A stretch of 64,000 nucleotides of DNA from Hymenobacter gummosus (GCF_003970915.1 NZ_RXOF01000009.1:62001-126000); one strand, 5' to 3'; numbered from the stretch's first letter, positions 1 through 8,559 are shown. Numbers and translations are program-made. The notes: generated from the letters alone by a model not told the origin.

Positions 1-1881
1 CGCGGGCTGCTGGCGGTGGACGCCACGGCCAAGGGTACTTACTCGAAGACCCAGATGCCGGTGACCCGGGCCGCGCTCCGCCTGACCAACGGCTACGTGA
101 AAGCCAAGGCCTTCCCGGCGCCGGTGGAAAACCTGGCCCTGAACGGCACGGTGGTGAATACCACGGGGCAGATGAACGACACCCGCATCGACATTCCGCA
201 GTTTAGAATGCTGCTCGACGGGGAGCCGCTGGAGGGCCGCCTGGCCGCCCAGAACATCGACAAGCCGGTGTTTGACGCCAACGTGAAGGGCGTGGTGGAT
301 TTGACCAAGCTGACCAAAATCTTCCCGCTGGAGGGCATGACGGTGACCGGGCGCCTGAACGGTAACATTGCCGCCAAGGGCAGCATGGCCGACATCGAGG
401 CCGAGCGGTACCAGAACATCGTGGCTTCGGGCACGGTGCAGGCCCAGAACGTGACCTACAAAAGCACCGACCTGCCCCAGGGCGTGAAGGTGAATGCGGC
501 CACGGCTTCGTTCAACAACGCCAGCATCACGCTGCAGAACATGACGGGGTTCGTGGGCTCCTCGGACGTGCAGGCGTCGGGCGTTATCAGCAACTACATG
601 GGCTACCTGTTTACGCCCGGCCAGCCCCTGCGCGGCACCCTGAACGTCGCTTCGAAGCGCTTCAACGTGAACGAGTGGATGGTGGAGCCAACTGGCGCGG
701 CCTCGGCGGGGGCGAAGACGGCGGCTAAGGCGCCGGCTACGGCCACCGCGGCCGACGGGGTGCTGCAGATTCCGAAGTTCTTCGACTTGAAGCTGAACGC
801 CGACGTGGACCAGGTCATCTACGACAACCTGAAGCTGGACAATCTGAAAGGCGCGCTGACGGTGAAGGACGAGGCCGTGAACATGAACGGGCTGACCTTC
901 AGTACCCTGGGCGGACAGTTTGCCACCAACGGCAGCTACAACAGCCGCGACCTGCAGCACCCCAAGTTCAACTTCGGGCTGAACATCAAGAACCTGAACT
1001 TCCAGAACGCCTTTGCCGCCTTCCCCTCGGTGAAGAAGCTCTTGCCGCTGGCCCAGCAGGTGGAGGGCATCTTCGGCACCAACTTCTCGGTGAGCGGGGA
1101 AATGGGCCAGGACATGATGCCGGTGTACAGCACCCTGACGGGCAAGGGCCTGTTTGAGGTAGTGCGCGCGGCCGTGGGTACCTCGCCGGTATTCAGTAAA
1201 ATCAGCAACCTGACGCAGCTGCAGGAGCTGAAGAATTTCGCGGTGAATAACAAGGACGTGGCCGCCGAAATGCTCAACGGCAACTTCATCGTGAAGCCCT
1301 TCGACTTCACCGTGGGCCAGATCAAGGCCACGGTGGGCGGCTCCTCGAACGTGTCGGGCGGGGTGGACTACGTAATGGCCCTGGACGTGCCCACCGGCAA
1401 AGTGGGCAACGCCCTGAACGCCAAGCTCACTCAGCTGACCGGCGTGCAGGATATCAAGGGCACCGAACGGGTGACCATGGGCCTGAAAATCGGCGGCTCC
1501 ATCACCAACCCCGACGTGAAGCTGAGCACCGCCGGCACCAAGGCCCAGGCCAAGGACCTGGCCAAAAACCTGGTGACCAGCGTGGTGCAGAGCAAGGTGG
1601 ACGACGCCAAGCTGAAGCTGGCCGCCAAAGCCCAGGTGGCCCAGGACAGCGCCCGGAAGGAGCTGGAAAAGAAACAGCAGGAGCTGCAGGCCAAGGCCGC
1701 GCAGGAGCTGGAGAAAAAGCGCCTCGAAGCCGAAGCCAAGCTCAAGCAGAAAGCGCAGCAGGGGCTGAAAGACCTGCTCGGCGGCAAGAAGAAACCCAGC
1801 CAGCCGGCTACCCCCGCGCCCACGCCCACTCCGGCGCCCACGCCCGCACCCGCAGATACCGCCAAAGCCGGAGGGAATTAA
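1..1881 (+). CDS. AsmA-like C-terminal region protein (5' end outside window)
   Basis: The frame is open from the first base, so only the C-terminal 626 or so residues are present. The visible part is rich in beta-strand repeats with alternating Asn/Gly/Thr (for example 'GTVQAQNVTYKSTDLPQG'), as in AsmA/TamB-type proteins, which sit at the inner membrane and span the periplasm and are linked to envelope lipid transport or outer-membrane assembly. After the folded region comes a Lys/Glu/Ala/Gln-rich segment likely to form a coiled coil, then a Pro/Thr/Ala tail. The stop is TAA at 1879-1881, and a palindromic repeat starts right there. Family assignment is from overall composition and pattern; the N-terminal membrane anchor cannot be checked. 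Confidence 0.75.
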   Translation, partial: RGLLAVDATAKGTYSKTQMPVTRAALRLTNGYVKAKAFPAPVENLALNGTVVNTTGQMNDTRIDIPQFRMLLDGEPLEGRLAAQNIDKPVFDANVKGVVDLTKLTKIFPLEGMTVTGRLNGNIAAKGSMADIEAERYQNIVASGTVQAQNVTYKSTDLPQGVKVNAATASFNNASITLQNMTGFVGSSDVQASGVISNYMGYLFTPGQPLRGTLNVASKRFNVNEWMVEPTGAASAGAKTAAKAPATATAADGVLQIPKFFDLKLNADVDQVIYDNLKLDNLKGALTVKDEAVNMNGLTFSTLGGQFATNGSYNSRDLQHPKFNFGLNIKNLNFQNAFAAFPSVKKLLPLAQQVEGIFGTNFSVSGEMGQDMMPVYSTLTGKGLFEVVRAAVGTSPVFSKISNLTQLQELKNFAVNNKDVAAEMLNGNFIVKPFDFTVGQIKATVGGSSNVSGGVDYVMALDVPTGKVGNALNAKLTQLTGVQDIKGTERVTMGLKIGGSITNPDVKLSTAGTKAQAKDLAKNLVTSVVQSKVDDAKLKLAAKAQVAQDSARKELEKKQQELQAKAAQELEKKRLEAEAKLKQKAQQGLKDLLGGKKKPSQPATPAPTPTPAPTPAPADTAKAGGN

Positions 1882-1960
1882 GGGTTAGAGGGTATGGGGG
1901 TAGGAGGGTAAGAGTTGGTTAACGACTCATGCCCTCCTACCCCATACCCTCTAACCCTAA
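1878..1960. repeat. Stop-adjacent palindrome, 'ggagggta' word family
   Basis: The left arm (about 1878-1908) and right arm (about 1932-1960) are near-perfect reverse complements of about 29 bp built from the words 'gggta' and 'gaggg'. The left arm includes the TAA of the AsmA-like gene, and the right arm reaches the stop codon of the convergent response-regulator remnant. It probably acts as a bidirectional hairpin between convergent genes. A related but more degenerate pair occurs at 33014-33152. Confidence 0.8.
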
Positions 1961-2479
1961 TTCCCCCGCACTACCCGGCTTACCAGCTCGGTGCGGGAGC
2001 TGACCTGCAGCTTGCGGTACACGCGCTTGACGTAGGTGCGCACGGTTTCGGGCGAGAGGCCCATGCGGTGCGCCACCTGCTTGTCGCTCAGCCCATCGAC
2101 GATGCCCTGGACCACGGCCTGCTCCCGCCCGGTGAGCAGGCCGGGCTGCGTCTGGGGCAGAAGATTGAAGTGGGCCAGCACTTTGCGCACCACGGCCGGG
2201 CTCATGGGGGCGCCGCCGCGGGCCACGTCGAGTACGGCGGCTTTGTACTCGGCCAGGGAGGCGCTTTTGAGCACGTAGCCGGTGGCACCCTAGCGCAGGG
2301 CCTGAAAGATGGTGTCGGCGTCGTCGAAGACGGTTTGCATGAGCACGTCGGCCTCGGGCAGGCGCTGGCGGATGAGCGGCAGCGCCTCAATGCCGCTCAG
2401 GCCGGGCATCTGCACGTCGAGCAGCACCACTTGGGACGGGCCGCTGCGCTGCCGGAGTTGCTGGTCAAGTTGGCGGCAT
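1957..2479 (-). pseudogene. LuxR/NarL-type response regulator, truncated and interrupted by a stop
   Basis: Read on the minus strand, 2479-2294 encodes the middle of a receiver domain: 'VVLLDVQMPGLSGIEALP', with the phosphoacceptor Asp in LLD. The frame then hits TAG at 2291-2293, at a point where relatives have an amino acid before 'GATGYVLK'. After the stop the same frame continues as an intact C-terminal half with a LuxR-type helix-turn-helix ('LTGREQAVVQGIVDGLSDKQ' and 'ETVRTYVKRVYRKL'). Stop codons lie just upstream of 2479, so about 45 N-terminal residues, including the acidic pocket, are missing. This looks like a decayed two-component regulator; the HTH half alone (from 2274) could still be translated, but I think it is a remnant. 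No histidine kinase is adjacent. Confidence 0.8.
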
Positions 2480-2484
2480 CATTA

Positions 2485-2531
2485 CCCAGCAAAAACGCCC
2501 GCCCGGCTATCGGGCGGGCGTTTTTGCTGGG
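2485..2531. terminator. Perfect stem-loop terminator
   Basis: Perfect 21-bp arms (2485-2505 and 2511-2531) around a 5-nt loop; the stem is very GC-rich and flanked by A5 on the left and T5 on the right, so it can terminate in both directions. It sits where the 5' part of the broken response regulator should be, which suggests a deletion joined the regulator remnant to the end of a lost gene. Confidence 0.85.
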
Positions 2532-2676
2532 GATTGTATCTATTCGGGCCTGACTTACGTTAGGAGAGAAATTTTCAGATTGATGGTGAATAGTATATTT
2601 AATGCCATGGGCTAAAAAATAAAGCCAGTATGGCTGTTTGGTTTTGCACTTTGCTTTTAAACAATTTTCTCAGCCC

Positions 2677-3525
2677 ATGAAAGCAAACATTTCCTTCCTG
2701 ACTGGTGCAATTGCACTAGCCACCCTGCTGGGCCTCGGCAGATGCGGCAAGGACAACGATAAAGCCGGTGCCGCCAAGCTGCGCATCAGCCTCACCGATG
2801 CCCCCGGCGACTTCCGCGCCGTCACGCTCGACGTGCAGCGTATTGAGCTGCACCTGAACCCCGAAAACGACCCCAACGGCTGGCAGACCCTACCGTTTAC
2901 GCCTCAGAGCCTCAACGTGCTGGAGTACGTGAATGGCCGCTCGGCCCTGCTGGTCGACACCGATTTCGACCCGGGCACGCCGCAGGAAATCCGCCTGGTG
3001 CTCGGCCCTAACAACACGGTAACTACCCGTAGCGGGCAGACTTACAACCTGAAAACGCCCAGCGGCCAGACTTCCGGCGTGAAGCTGAAGCTGCAGAACG
3101 TGAGCCTGGTGGCCGGACAAACCTACCAGCTGCTGCTCGACTTCGACGTGGCCAAGTCCATCGTGGAGCGCGGTAATGGTAATGGCAACGGCAATCAGAA
3201 CGAGCGGTACCTGCTTAAGCCCGTTATCCGGGTAGTGGCGCAGGATCTGAACGGGGCCATCCGCGGCACCGTGTCGCCGGCCGCCGCCCTGCCCCAGGTG
3301 CTGGCCATCCGCAGCAGCATCACCGTGCCCGATACCTTCAGCACCATGGCCGACGCCAGCGGCGCCTACCAGCTCTGGAGCCTGCCCGCCGGCACCTACA
3401 CCGTGAAGTACTTCCCCACCGGCACCGCGCCTACCGGCCAGGCCGCCTACCGCGAAGCTACCCGCACCGGCATCACGGTAACCAACAACGTGACAACGGT
3501 TATCGACAATACCACGCTGCAGTAA
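2677..3525 (+). CDS. DUF4382 domain protein, exported
   Basis: 282 residues from ATG 2677; earlier in-frame starts would add an AT-rich non-coding leader. An N-terminal hydrophobic segment (residues 5-21) is followed by Cys23 in 'GLGRC', a poor but possible lipoprotein box. Residues 30-160 fit DUF4382, with the hallmark 'LRISLTDAPGDF' and 'VTLDVQRIELHL'. The last 80 or so residues look like a carboxypeptidase-regulatory/CNA-B-like beta domain ('GAYQLWSLPAGTYTVKYFP'). A short Gly-Asn run near residue 165 is encoded by a small tandem repeat. It is probably attached to the cell surface; substrate or partner unknown. Confidence 0.75.
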   Translation: MKANISFLTGAIALATLLGLGRCGKDNDKAGAAKLRISLTDAPGDFRAVTLDVQRIELHLNPENDPNGWQTLPFTPQSLNVLEYVNGRSALLVDTDFDPGTPQEIRLVLGPNNTVTTRSGQTYNLKTPSGQTSGVKLKLQNVSLVAGQTYQLLLDFDVAKSIVERGNGNGNGNQNERYLLKPVIRVVAQDLNGAIRGTVSPAAALPQVLAIRSSITVPDTFSTMADASGAYQLWSLPAGTYTVKYFPTGTAPTGQAAYREATRTGITVTNNVTTVIDNTTLQ

Positions 3526-3544
3526 AGGCGGCGGTGCAGTAGCA

Positions 3545-3724
3545 GTCATTGCGAGGCGAAGCAATCCTTCCTCTAGTAGCAACGCCGCTACAATTGGCAG
3601 AAACCTAAAAACGGCACCGCCCGGAACCTGGGGTACTTGGTTTCGGGCGGTGCCGTTTGGAGTTAGTGCGTTTGGTGCCGTCGTGCCGCGAGAGGAAGGA
3701 TTGCTTCGCTTCGCTCGCAATGAC
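3545..3724. repeat. Inverted repeat pair, 'attgcgaggcgaagc' family
   Basis: Arm 3545-3574 (gtcattgcgaggcgaagcaa...) is matched in reverse complement by 3691-3724 (...cgctcgcaatgac). The arms enclose a separate terminator hairpin. A third, diverged copy of the same family lies at 7073-7135. The pair fills the space between the convergent DUF4382 and inositol monophosphatase genes. Confidence 0.75.
3611..3660. terminator. Rho-independent-type hairpin
   Basis: 15-bp perfect stem (3611-3625 with 3646-3660) closed by A and T runs, loop about 20 nt. It lies between two convergent genes and can serve both. Confidence 0.8.
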
Positions 3725-3744
3725 AGTGTATGTTACCGTCTACC

Positions 3745-4551
3745 CTATTCCTTACTCCAGAACGGCCGGATAATCTGCATCATCTCGTCGTGCACGTGGC
3801 CATTGCTGGCAATGATTTCGCGGTTGAAAATCGGGTCCCCGTCTTCCAGGAACTGTGTGACGCGGCCCCCGGCTTCGCGCACCAGCAGCACGCCCGCCGC
3901 CACGTCGTAGGAGTTGATATTGAACTCAAAGAAGGCTTCGAAGCGACCGGCGGCCACCCAGGCCAGGTCGATGGCGGCCGAGCCGACACGGCGCACCCCG
4001 TTGGTTTCGCGCATGAACTCCTTGAGCATGCCCAGGTAGGGGTCGATGCGGTTGAAGTTGCTGTAGGGGAAGCCCGTAGCCACCAGCGACTTGCTCAGCG
4101 TGGGCGCGTCCGATACGCGGATGGGCCGCTCGTTGGCGAAGGCCCCGCCGCCGCGCACGGCCCGGAAGGTTTCGTCCTGGTTCACCTCGTACACCACCCC
4201 GATAACCAGCTCCGAGCCCTCCATCAGGGCGATGCTGACCGAGTACACCGGCAGGCCGTGGATGAAGTTGGTGGTGCCGTCGAGCGGGTCGATAATCCAG
4301 GTGTACTGCCCGGCGCGGTTGGCCGGCCCGGCGGTACCTTCCTCGGTAATGAAGCCGGCCTCGGGCAGCAGCTCGCGCAGCCCCGCCACCACAATGCGCT
4401 CCGACTCCTGGTCGACGTACGACACCATGTCGTGCAGGCCCTTGTTTTCGACGCGGCCGCGGTCGAAGCTGGCGGCTTCCTGGCGGATAAACTGGCCGGC
4501 CCGGCGGGCTACTTCGGCTACCTGGTGGCTGAGTTGGGTAAGGTCAAGCAT
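3745..4551 (-). CDS. Inositol monophosphatase family protein
   Basis: 268 residues, normal for the family. Metal-binding motifs are intact: Glu70-Glu71 in 'FITEEGT', Asp88/Asp91 in 'WIIDPLDGTTNFIHG' and Asp216 in 'NSYDVAAGVLLVREAGG'. It hydrolyses myo-inositol-1-phosphate or a related sugar phosphate with Mg2+ in the cytoplasm; in bacteria this SuhB-like family may also act on other substrates or influence ribosome synthesis. Start ATG at 4551. It stands alone, separated from lnt by a palindromic repeat. Confidence 0.92.
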   Translation of the reverse strand: MLDLTQLSHQVAEVARRAGQFIRQEAASFDRGRVENKGLHDMVSYVDQESERIVVAGLRELLPEAGFITEEGTAGPANRAGQYTWIIDPLDGTTNFIHGLPVYSVSIALMEGSELVIGVVYEVNQDETFRAVRGGGAFANERPIRVSDAPTLSKSLVATGFPYSNFNRIDPYLGMLKEFMRETNGVRRVGSAAIDLAWVAAGRFEAFFEFNINSYDVAAGVLLVREAGGRVTQFLEDGDPIFNREIIASNGHVHDEMMQIIRPFWSKE

Positions 4552-4565
4552 GGAAGAATGGTATT

Positions 4566-4652
4566 GTCATCCTGAGTGCAGCGAAGGACTTTGTTATGTT
4601 TAGATAGATTACTAGCTGACGTAATAAGGTCCTTCGCTGCGCTCAGGATGAC
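4566..4652. repeat. Inverted repeat, 'gtcatcctga' family
   Basis: Left arm 4566-4589 and right arm 4629-4652 pair over 24 bp with one or two mismatches; the 39-nt centre is AT-rich. It lies in the short gap between the lnt stop codon and the start codon of the inositol monophosphatase gene. Confidence 0.8.
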
Positions 4653-4665
4653 AGAAGGAAAAAAG

Positions 4666-6330
4666 TCATTTTACAAAGCGGTGCAGCAGCACCCACGCCA
4701 GCAGCAGCACCGCTAGCACCTGCGCGGCGTAGCCCAGCAGTTCGCCGTGGCGGGTGTAGAAGGTCAGCTCGTCGTTGAGGTGCACGGTGTAGCGCGAGGC
4801 GGCCTGCACCCACCAGCCCGTCTGCTGCACGATGTCGCCGCGCTGGTTGATGAAGGCCGACACGCCGGTGTTGGCCGAGCGGGCAATGTCGCGGCGGGTT
4901 TCGATGGCGCGCAGACGGCCGTAGGTCAGGTGCTGCTGGTAGCCGGGCGAATCGGACCACCAGCCGTCGTTGGTGATAATGCCGATGAGTGTGGCCCCGC
5001 GGCGCACGTACTCGCTCACGTAGTCGGAGTAGATGGACTCGTAGCAGATAACCGGCGCCACGCGCAGGGCGGAGTCGGCGGGCGTGGCCGTGCGGCTGCG
5101 AAACACCGTGCGCTGCTCCTGGCTGCCGTAGGAGCCCACCACGCCGCCGAGGTTGATGGTACCCAGGGCCGCTTCCAGCCAGCTCGGCACCTTTTCCACG
5201 CCCGGCACCAGCTTCGATTTGTGGTACACCTGCGTCGGGCCGGTGGCGCCGTCCACGTGCAGGGCGGCGTTGTACACGTCGTAGTAGCCCACGTCGTCGC
5301 GGTGGCGGGCCGTCTTGGAGGCCTGCTCCTTCGAGGGGTAGGTGCCCACCGAGGTCATGCCCGAAATCAGGCGCAGGCCGGGGTGGCTGCTGAGCAGCTG
5401 CCGGATGCGCTGCACGTCGGGGCTGGCGTCCAGAGAATGTTCCCAGTGGTATTCTTCCAGCGAAGTTTCGGGCCAGAGCACCAGCCGGGTCTGCGGCGTG
5501 ACGGTCTGCTCCGTCAGCCGAATCATCCGCTCCCGCTGGGCCTCGGGCGTGATGTAGCGCGCCCCGCCCGCAAACTTTTCCTCGAAGGGGTCGACGTTGG
5601 GCTGCACCACCACCACCTCGGCGGCCGGGCCTTTTTCCTGCCAGCGGCTATTGATAACGAAGGACAAGAGCAGCGGCAGCGCCACGGCCAGCACGGCGGG
5701 CAGCCAGCGGGTCAGTGTTTCGTTGTTTGTTTTTTGTTGTTCGTTGTTCGTTGCGGCGGCCCTGTCAGGCAACGGCTCGTTGCCAAACAAGGCCCGGAAC
5801 ACGGCCAGGTTGGCCAGCAGCACCCACAAGGAGCCGCCGAGCTGCCCGGTGTACTCGTACCACTGCACCCAGCCCGGCACCGCCGCGAAGCCGTTGCCCA
5901 AGGTCAGCCAGGGCCACGACAGGTCCCAGGTCAGGTGCAGCTGCTCGAAGGCCAGCCAGTACACCACGAACGAGAGGTAGCCCACGGCCCGGCCGGCCCG
6001 GCAGCGCGTGTGCCAGAAGGCCACCAGCGGCAGGCTCTGCAGGGCCGCGTTCAGCACGTTGGCCGCAATGCCGCCGCCCACCGTGCTGTAGCCCACCCAG
6101 TAGGTGGTCAGCACGTTCCAGAGCAGCAGGTACAGGTAGGTCCAGCGCCAGAAGCGGCGGCCCGTGGCGCCCTGGGCGCGCAGCACTTGGGCCAGCCGCA
6201 GCAGCGGCACCAGCCCGACGAGCAGCAGCAGCGGGGCGGGGGCCGGGTGCACCGGCCAGCCGGCCCACAGCAGCAGGGGCCCCAGCAGCGTCAGCAGCCA
6301 GGGTTTATTCGCGAAGTCCTTGAACGACAA
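4666..6330 (-). CDS. lnt: Apolipoprotein N-acyltransferase
   Basis: Transfers an acyl chain to the N-terminal cysteine of lipoproteins at the inner membrane, the last step of lipoprotein maturation. The N-terminal half has about six hydrophobic segments; the C-terminal half is a nitrilase-like domain. With the start used here the catalytic residues are Glu288 ('LWPETS'), Lys371 and Glu379 ('HKSKLVPGVEKVP') and Cys429 ('VICYES'). No ATG is available: TTG 6330 sits 9 nt after AAGGAG and overlaps the end of rsmI by 26 nt, so the two genes are probably translationally coupled; TTG at 6336 or 6366 is possible. A low-complexity Asn/Gln/Thr stretch (about residues 194-205) is encoded by an AC-rich quasi-repeat (5717-5757) unlike the rest of the gene. 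Confidence 0.9.
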   Translation of the reverse strand: MSFKDFANKPWLLTLLGPLLLWAGWPVHPAPAPLLLLVGLVPLLRLAQVLRAQGATGRRFWRWTYLYLLLWNVLTTYWVGYSTVGGGIAANVLNAALQSLPLVAFWHTRCRAGRAVGYLSFVVYWLAFEQLHLTWDLSWPWLTLGNGFAAVPGWVQWYEYTGQLGGSLWVLLANLAVFRALFGNEPLPDRAAATNNEQQKTNNETLTRWLPAVLAVALPLLLSFVINSRWQEKGPAAEVVVVQPNVDPFEEKFAGGARYITPEAQRERMIRLTEQTVTPQTRLVLWPETSLEEYHWEHSLDASPDVQRIRQLLSSHPGLRLISGMTSVGTYPSKEQASKTARHRDDVGYYDVYNAALHVDGATGPTQVYHKSKLVPGVEKVPSWLEAALGTINLGGVVGSYGSQEQRTVFRSRTATPADSALRVAPVICYESIYSDYVSEYVRRGATLIGIITNDGWWSDSPGYQQHLTYGRLRAIETRRDIARSANTGVSAFINQRGDIVQQTGWWVQAASRYTVHLNDELTFYTRHGELLGYAAQVLAVLLLAWVLLHRFVK

Positions 6331-7006
6331 TGACAATTTCTCCTTTGATGGTGGCACGGCGCCCAAACTCGGCGGCCAGCGCGGCCAGCGTGTCGGTTAC
6401 CGTTTCTTCGAATAGTTTGGTCAGCTCCCGGCTCACCGAAGCCGGCCGCTCAGGGCCCAGCGTCTCGGCCAGCTGCTCCAGCGTCTTCACAATGCGGTGC
6501 GGCGACTCGTAGAAAATCATGGTTCGGGTTTCCTCGGCCAGTTCCCGCAGGCGCGTCTGCCGGCCTTTCTTCACCGGCAGAAATCCTTCAAACGTAAACC
6601 GCTCGGCCCCGAAGCCCGACTTGAGCAGGGCCGGCACGAAGGCCGTGGCGCCGGGCAGGCATTCCACTTTCAGCCCGCGGGCCAGCGCCTCACGTACCAA
6701 CAGGAAGCCCGGGTCGGAAATTCCCGGCGTGCCCGCATCCGACACCAGGGCCATTTGTTCGCCCTTTTCCAGCCGGTCGAGCACCCGCTGCACCGTCTGG
6801 TGCTCGTTGTGCAGGTGGTAGCTGAGCATGGGCTTTTTCAGGTTCAGGTGCTGCAGCAGCCGGCCGCTGGTGCGCGTGTCCTCGGCCAGCACCACGTCGA
6901 CCTCACCCAGGATGCGGATGGCACGCAGGGTGATGTCCTCCAGGTTGCCGATGGGCGTGGGCACGAGGTATAGGGCAGTCGGGGTGGGCTGGTCGGTGGG
7001 CTGCAT
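6305..7006 (-). CDS. rsmI: 16S rRNA (cytidine1402-2'-O)-methyltransferase
   Basis: 233 residues. A tetrapyrrole-methylase-fold SAM enzyme that methylates the ribose of C1402 in the ribosomal P site. Signature motifs: 'LVPTPIGNLEDIT' (13-26), 'AEDTR' (41-45) and 'LVSDAGTPGISDPG' (87-100). The ATG at 7006 is preferred because the family starts a few residues before 'LYLVPTPIG' and because a promoter element lies just upstream; the longer open frame runs back into repeat DNA. It overlaps the downstream lnt start. Confidence 0.95.
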   Translation of the reverse strand: MQPTDQPTPTALYLVPTPIGNLEDITLRAIRILGEVDVVLAEDTRTSGRLLQHLNLKKPMLSYHLHNEHQTVQRVLDRLEKGEQMALVSDAGTPGISDPGFLLVREALARGLKVECLPGATAFVPALLKSGFGAERFTFEGFLPVKKGRQTRLRELAEETRTMIFYESPHRIVKTLEQLAETLGPERPASVSRELTKLFEETVTDTLAALAAEFGRRATIKGEIVIVVQGLRE

Positions 7007-7011
7007 AAGGA

Positions 7012-7019
7012 CAAAGGTA
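7012..7019 (-). promoter_or_regulatory. -7 element (TACCTTTG) of rsmI-lnt
   Basis: A perfect match to the Bacteroidetes -7 consensus TAnnTTTG on the minus strand, ending 5 nt before the rsmI ATG. This implies a very short leader or a leaderless message. No clear -33 TTG was found. Confidence 0.55.
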
Positions 7020-7072
7020 GACCGCAGATGGTGACGGATACAGGAACGGACGCAGGGACGGTTCAGCCTGCT

Positions 7073-7135
7073 GTCATTGCGAGGAGGCACGACATTCCGC
7101 GCATCAAGCGGCGTCAATCCTTCCTCCCGAGGCAC
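7073..7135. repeat. Diverged copy of the 3545-3724 repeat
   Basis: Starts with ctgtcattgcgaggaggca and ends with gtcaatccttcctcccgagg, the same words as the repeat at 3545-3574, with an insertion in the middle. It lies upstream of rsmI and artificially extends that reading frame. The rest of the gap to 7267 shows no further structure. Confidence 0.55.
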
Positions 7136-7267
7136 AACGGTTCAACCAGCAGAAGCCAAAACCAACAGAGTTCAAAATACCTCTAAAGAAAGGCAAAACT
7201 CCTCCCGTGCTCGGCGCCCTCCACGTTTCCGCGGCGAGCTAGAAACACCCGCGCCGCCCGCCGAAAG

Positions 7268-7528
7268 CTAGGCCGCCACTTCCTCGCCGCCGTACTCGGC
7301 GGCCAGCTTGTCGATGGCCTCGGCCAGCTTATGGTCGCGCTTGGTCACGGTGTTGCCCGCGTCGTGGGTGCGCAGGCGGAATTCCACGGTGTTGTACTCG
7401 TTGGCCCACCAGGGGTGGTGGTCCTGGTACTCGGCTTCCTCGGCCACGTCGGTCATGAAGCTGAAGGCCGTCTGGAAGTCCTTGAAGCGGAAGGTGCGGC
7501 GCAGGGAGTTGTCAGTTTCAGTCCACAT
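7268..7528 (-). CDS. 4a-hydroxytetrahydrobiopterin dehydratase (pterin dehydratase)
   Basis: 86 residues, slightly short of the usual 95 or so. It dehydrates the carbinolamine formed by aromatic amino-acid hydroxylases and so recycles the pterin cofactor. The family signature is complete: Glu33 and His37-His38-Pro39 in 'AEYQDHHPWWANEYNTVEF', then 'RLRTHDAGNTVTKRD'. 'LRRTFRFKDFQTAFSFM' matches the N-terminal strand and helix. ATG 7528 chosen; the frame upstream overlaps the next gene and has no family similarity. No hydroxylase gene is in the window. Confidence 0.93.
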   Translation of the reverse strand: MWTETDNSLRRTFRFKDFQTAFSFMTDVAEEAEYQDHHPWWANEYNTVEFRLRTHDAGNTVTKRDHKLAEAIDKLAAEYGGEEVAA

Positions 7529-7574
7529 AAGGGTTGGAAGCAGAGTTGAGACGCCGAAAAAGGCCTCGGCCAAG

Positions 7575-7922
7575 CTACGAAATACGCGGCTTGCGGCGCC
7601 GCCACCAGCCGACGCCGCAGGCCGCCAGCAGGCCAACCACGAGGCCGTGGGCCAGCGCATTGCCAAACAGCGTGGCGACCATGTAGCTGCCGCCCCATTC
7701 CGGGTCGTTCCAGTTGCCGAGCAGCTCGTCCGGCAGCAGCCAGATGGCCGACAGCCCGGGCTGCATAAACACCAGGGCCAAGACTGCCGCGCCCGTCCAC
7801 AAACCCGCCCGCTGCGCCACCGTGAGCCGGTATTTCGAGGAAACGAACACGGCCATTATCAGCGGGGAAAGGATGCCTGCAATGACAAGGCCGGCCAGCA
7901 GCAGCAGAAAGAAAAACCACAT
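7575..7922 (-). CDS. Small membrane protein, function unknown
   Basis: 115 residues with an N-terminal hydrophobic helix (2-27), a second at about 40-62 and a third near 82-104, then a basic tail ('GWWRRRKPRIS'). It is not one I recognise. It lies 46 nt upstream of the pterin dehydratase on the same strand and 43 nt downstream of the NADAR gene, so the three may be one transcript. Reality is supported by start, hydrophobic periodicity and tight packing. Confidence 0.6.
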   Translation of the reverse strand: MWFFFLLLLAGLVIAGILSPLIMAVFVSSKYRLTVAQRAGLWTGAAVLALVFMQPGLSAIWLLPDELLGNWNDPEWGGSYMVATLFGNALAHGLVVGLLAACGVGWWRRRKPRIS

Positions 7923-7965
7923 CTATCGGGGGCTTAGCGTCAGAGTCGACTAACGGTCGGACAAC

Positions 7966-8559
7966 CTAACGCGGGCCTGGGTGGGCGGCTTGCAGCCGCG
8001 CCCGCACTTCCATCAGGGCGAAGCCCAGCAGGTTCAGCCCGCGCCAGGCGGCCGGGTTCAGGGCCCGCGCATCGTTCTGCGCCAGCCCGATGCCCCAGAT
8101 GGCGTCGACGGGGCTGGCCTCCACCAGCACCCGCACGTCGGTGCCGAGCAGGAACTCCCGTAGCGCTGGGTGCTGCCCGAACTTGGCTTCGTTGCCGCGC
8201 ACCACGATGCCGAAGCGGGCCGCCTCCCACCGCTCCGCGTCGAAGCCCCGCACCTGCCGGCCGTATTTCTTGGCCTGATCGGGGTGGGTGGCCTGAATGA
8301 TGGCCTGCCGGTTTTGCTCGTCGCCGAACAGGCGGGCTTTTTCGGCCATCATGTAGTGCTCGGCCGTGGGGTAGCGCAGGCCCTCCACCTCGAAAGGCGC
8401 CGGATACCACTGGCTCAGGCATTCCTTACCCACTTCGGTGGCCTTCGGGGCGGGCGTATGACCCCAGAAAAACAGGTACTTGGCCTGGTGCCCGGCGGCT
8501 AGGTGCCGCTGCAGGGTGTCGAGGTCGTAGATATCGGCGGCAAGGTATTCGTGGTCCAT
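7966..8559 (-). CDS. NADAR family protein (DUF1768)
   Basis: 197 residues. Family features: 'FFWGHTP' near the N-terminus, 'YPTAEHYMMAEKARLFGD', 'AKKYGRQVRGFD', 'FGIVVRGNEAKFGQHPALR' and 'IWGIGLAQND'. NADAR proteins are linked to NAD/ADP-ribose chemistry: YbiA-type members act on riboflavin-pathway intermediates, and others reverse DNA ADP-ribosylation by DarT. No DarT-like gene is visible here, so I favour a metabolic or repair role. Start ATG 8559. Confidence 0.9.
   Translation of the reverse strand: MDHEYLAADIYDLDTLQRHLAAGHQAKYLFFWGHTPAPKATEVGKECLSQWYPAPFEVEGLRYPTAEHYMMAEKARLFGDEQNRQAIIQATHPDQAKKYGRQVRGFDAERWEAARFGIVVRGNEAKFGQHPALREFLLGTDVRVLVEASPVDAIWGIGLAQNDARALNPAAWRGLNLLGFALMEVRARLQAAHPGPR

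Noticed and set aside
7966-8559. DarTG-NADAR anti-phage module
   Set aside because: Only the NADAR gene is seen; neighbours are a small membrane protein, pterin dehydratase and disordered proteins, with no ADP-ribosyltransferase.
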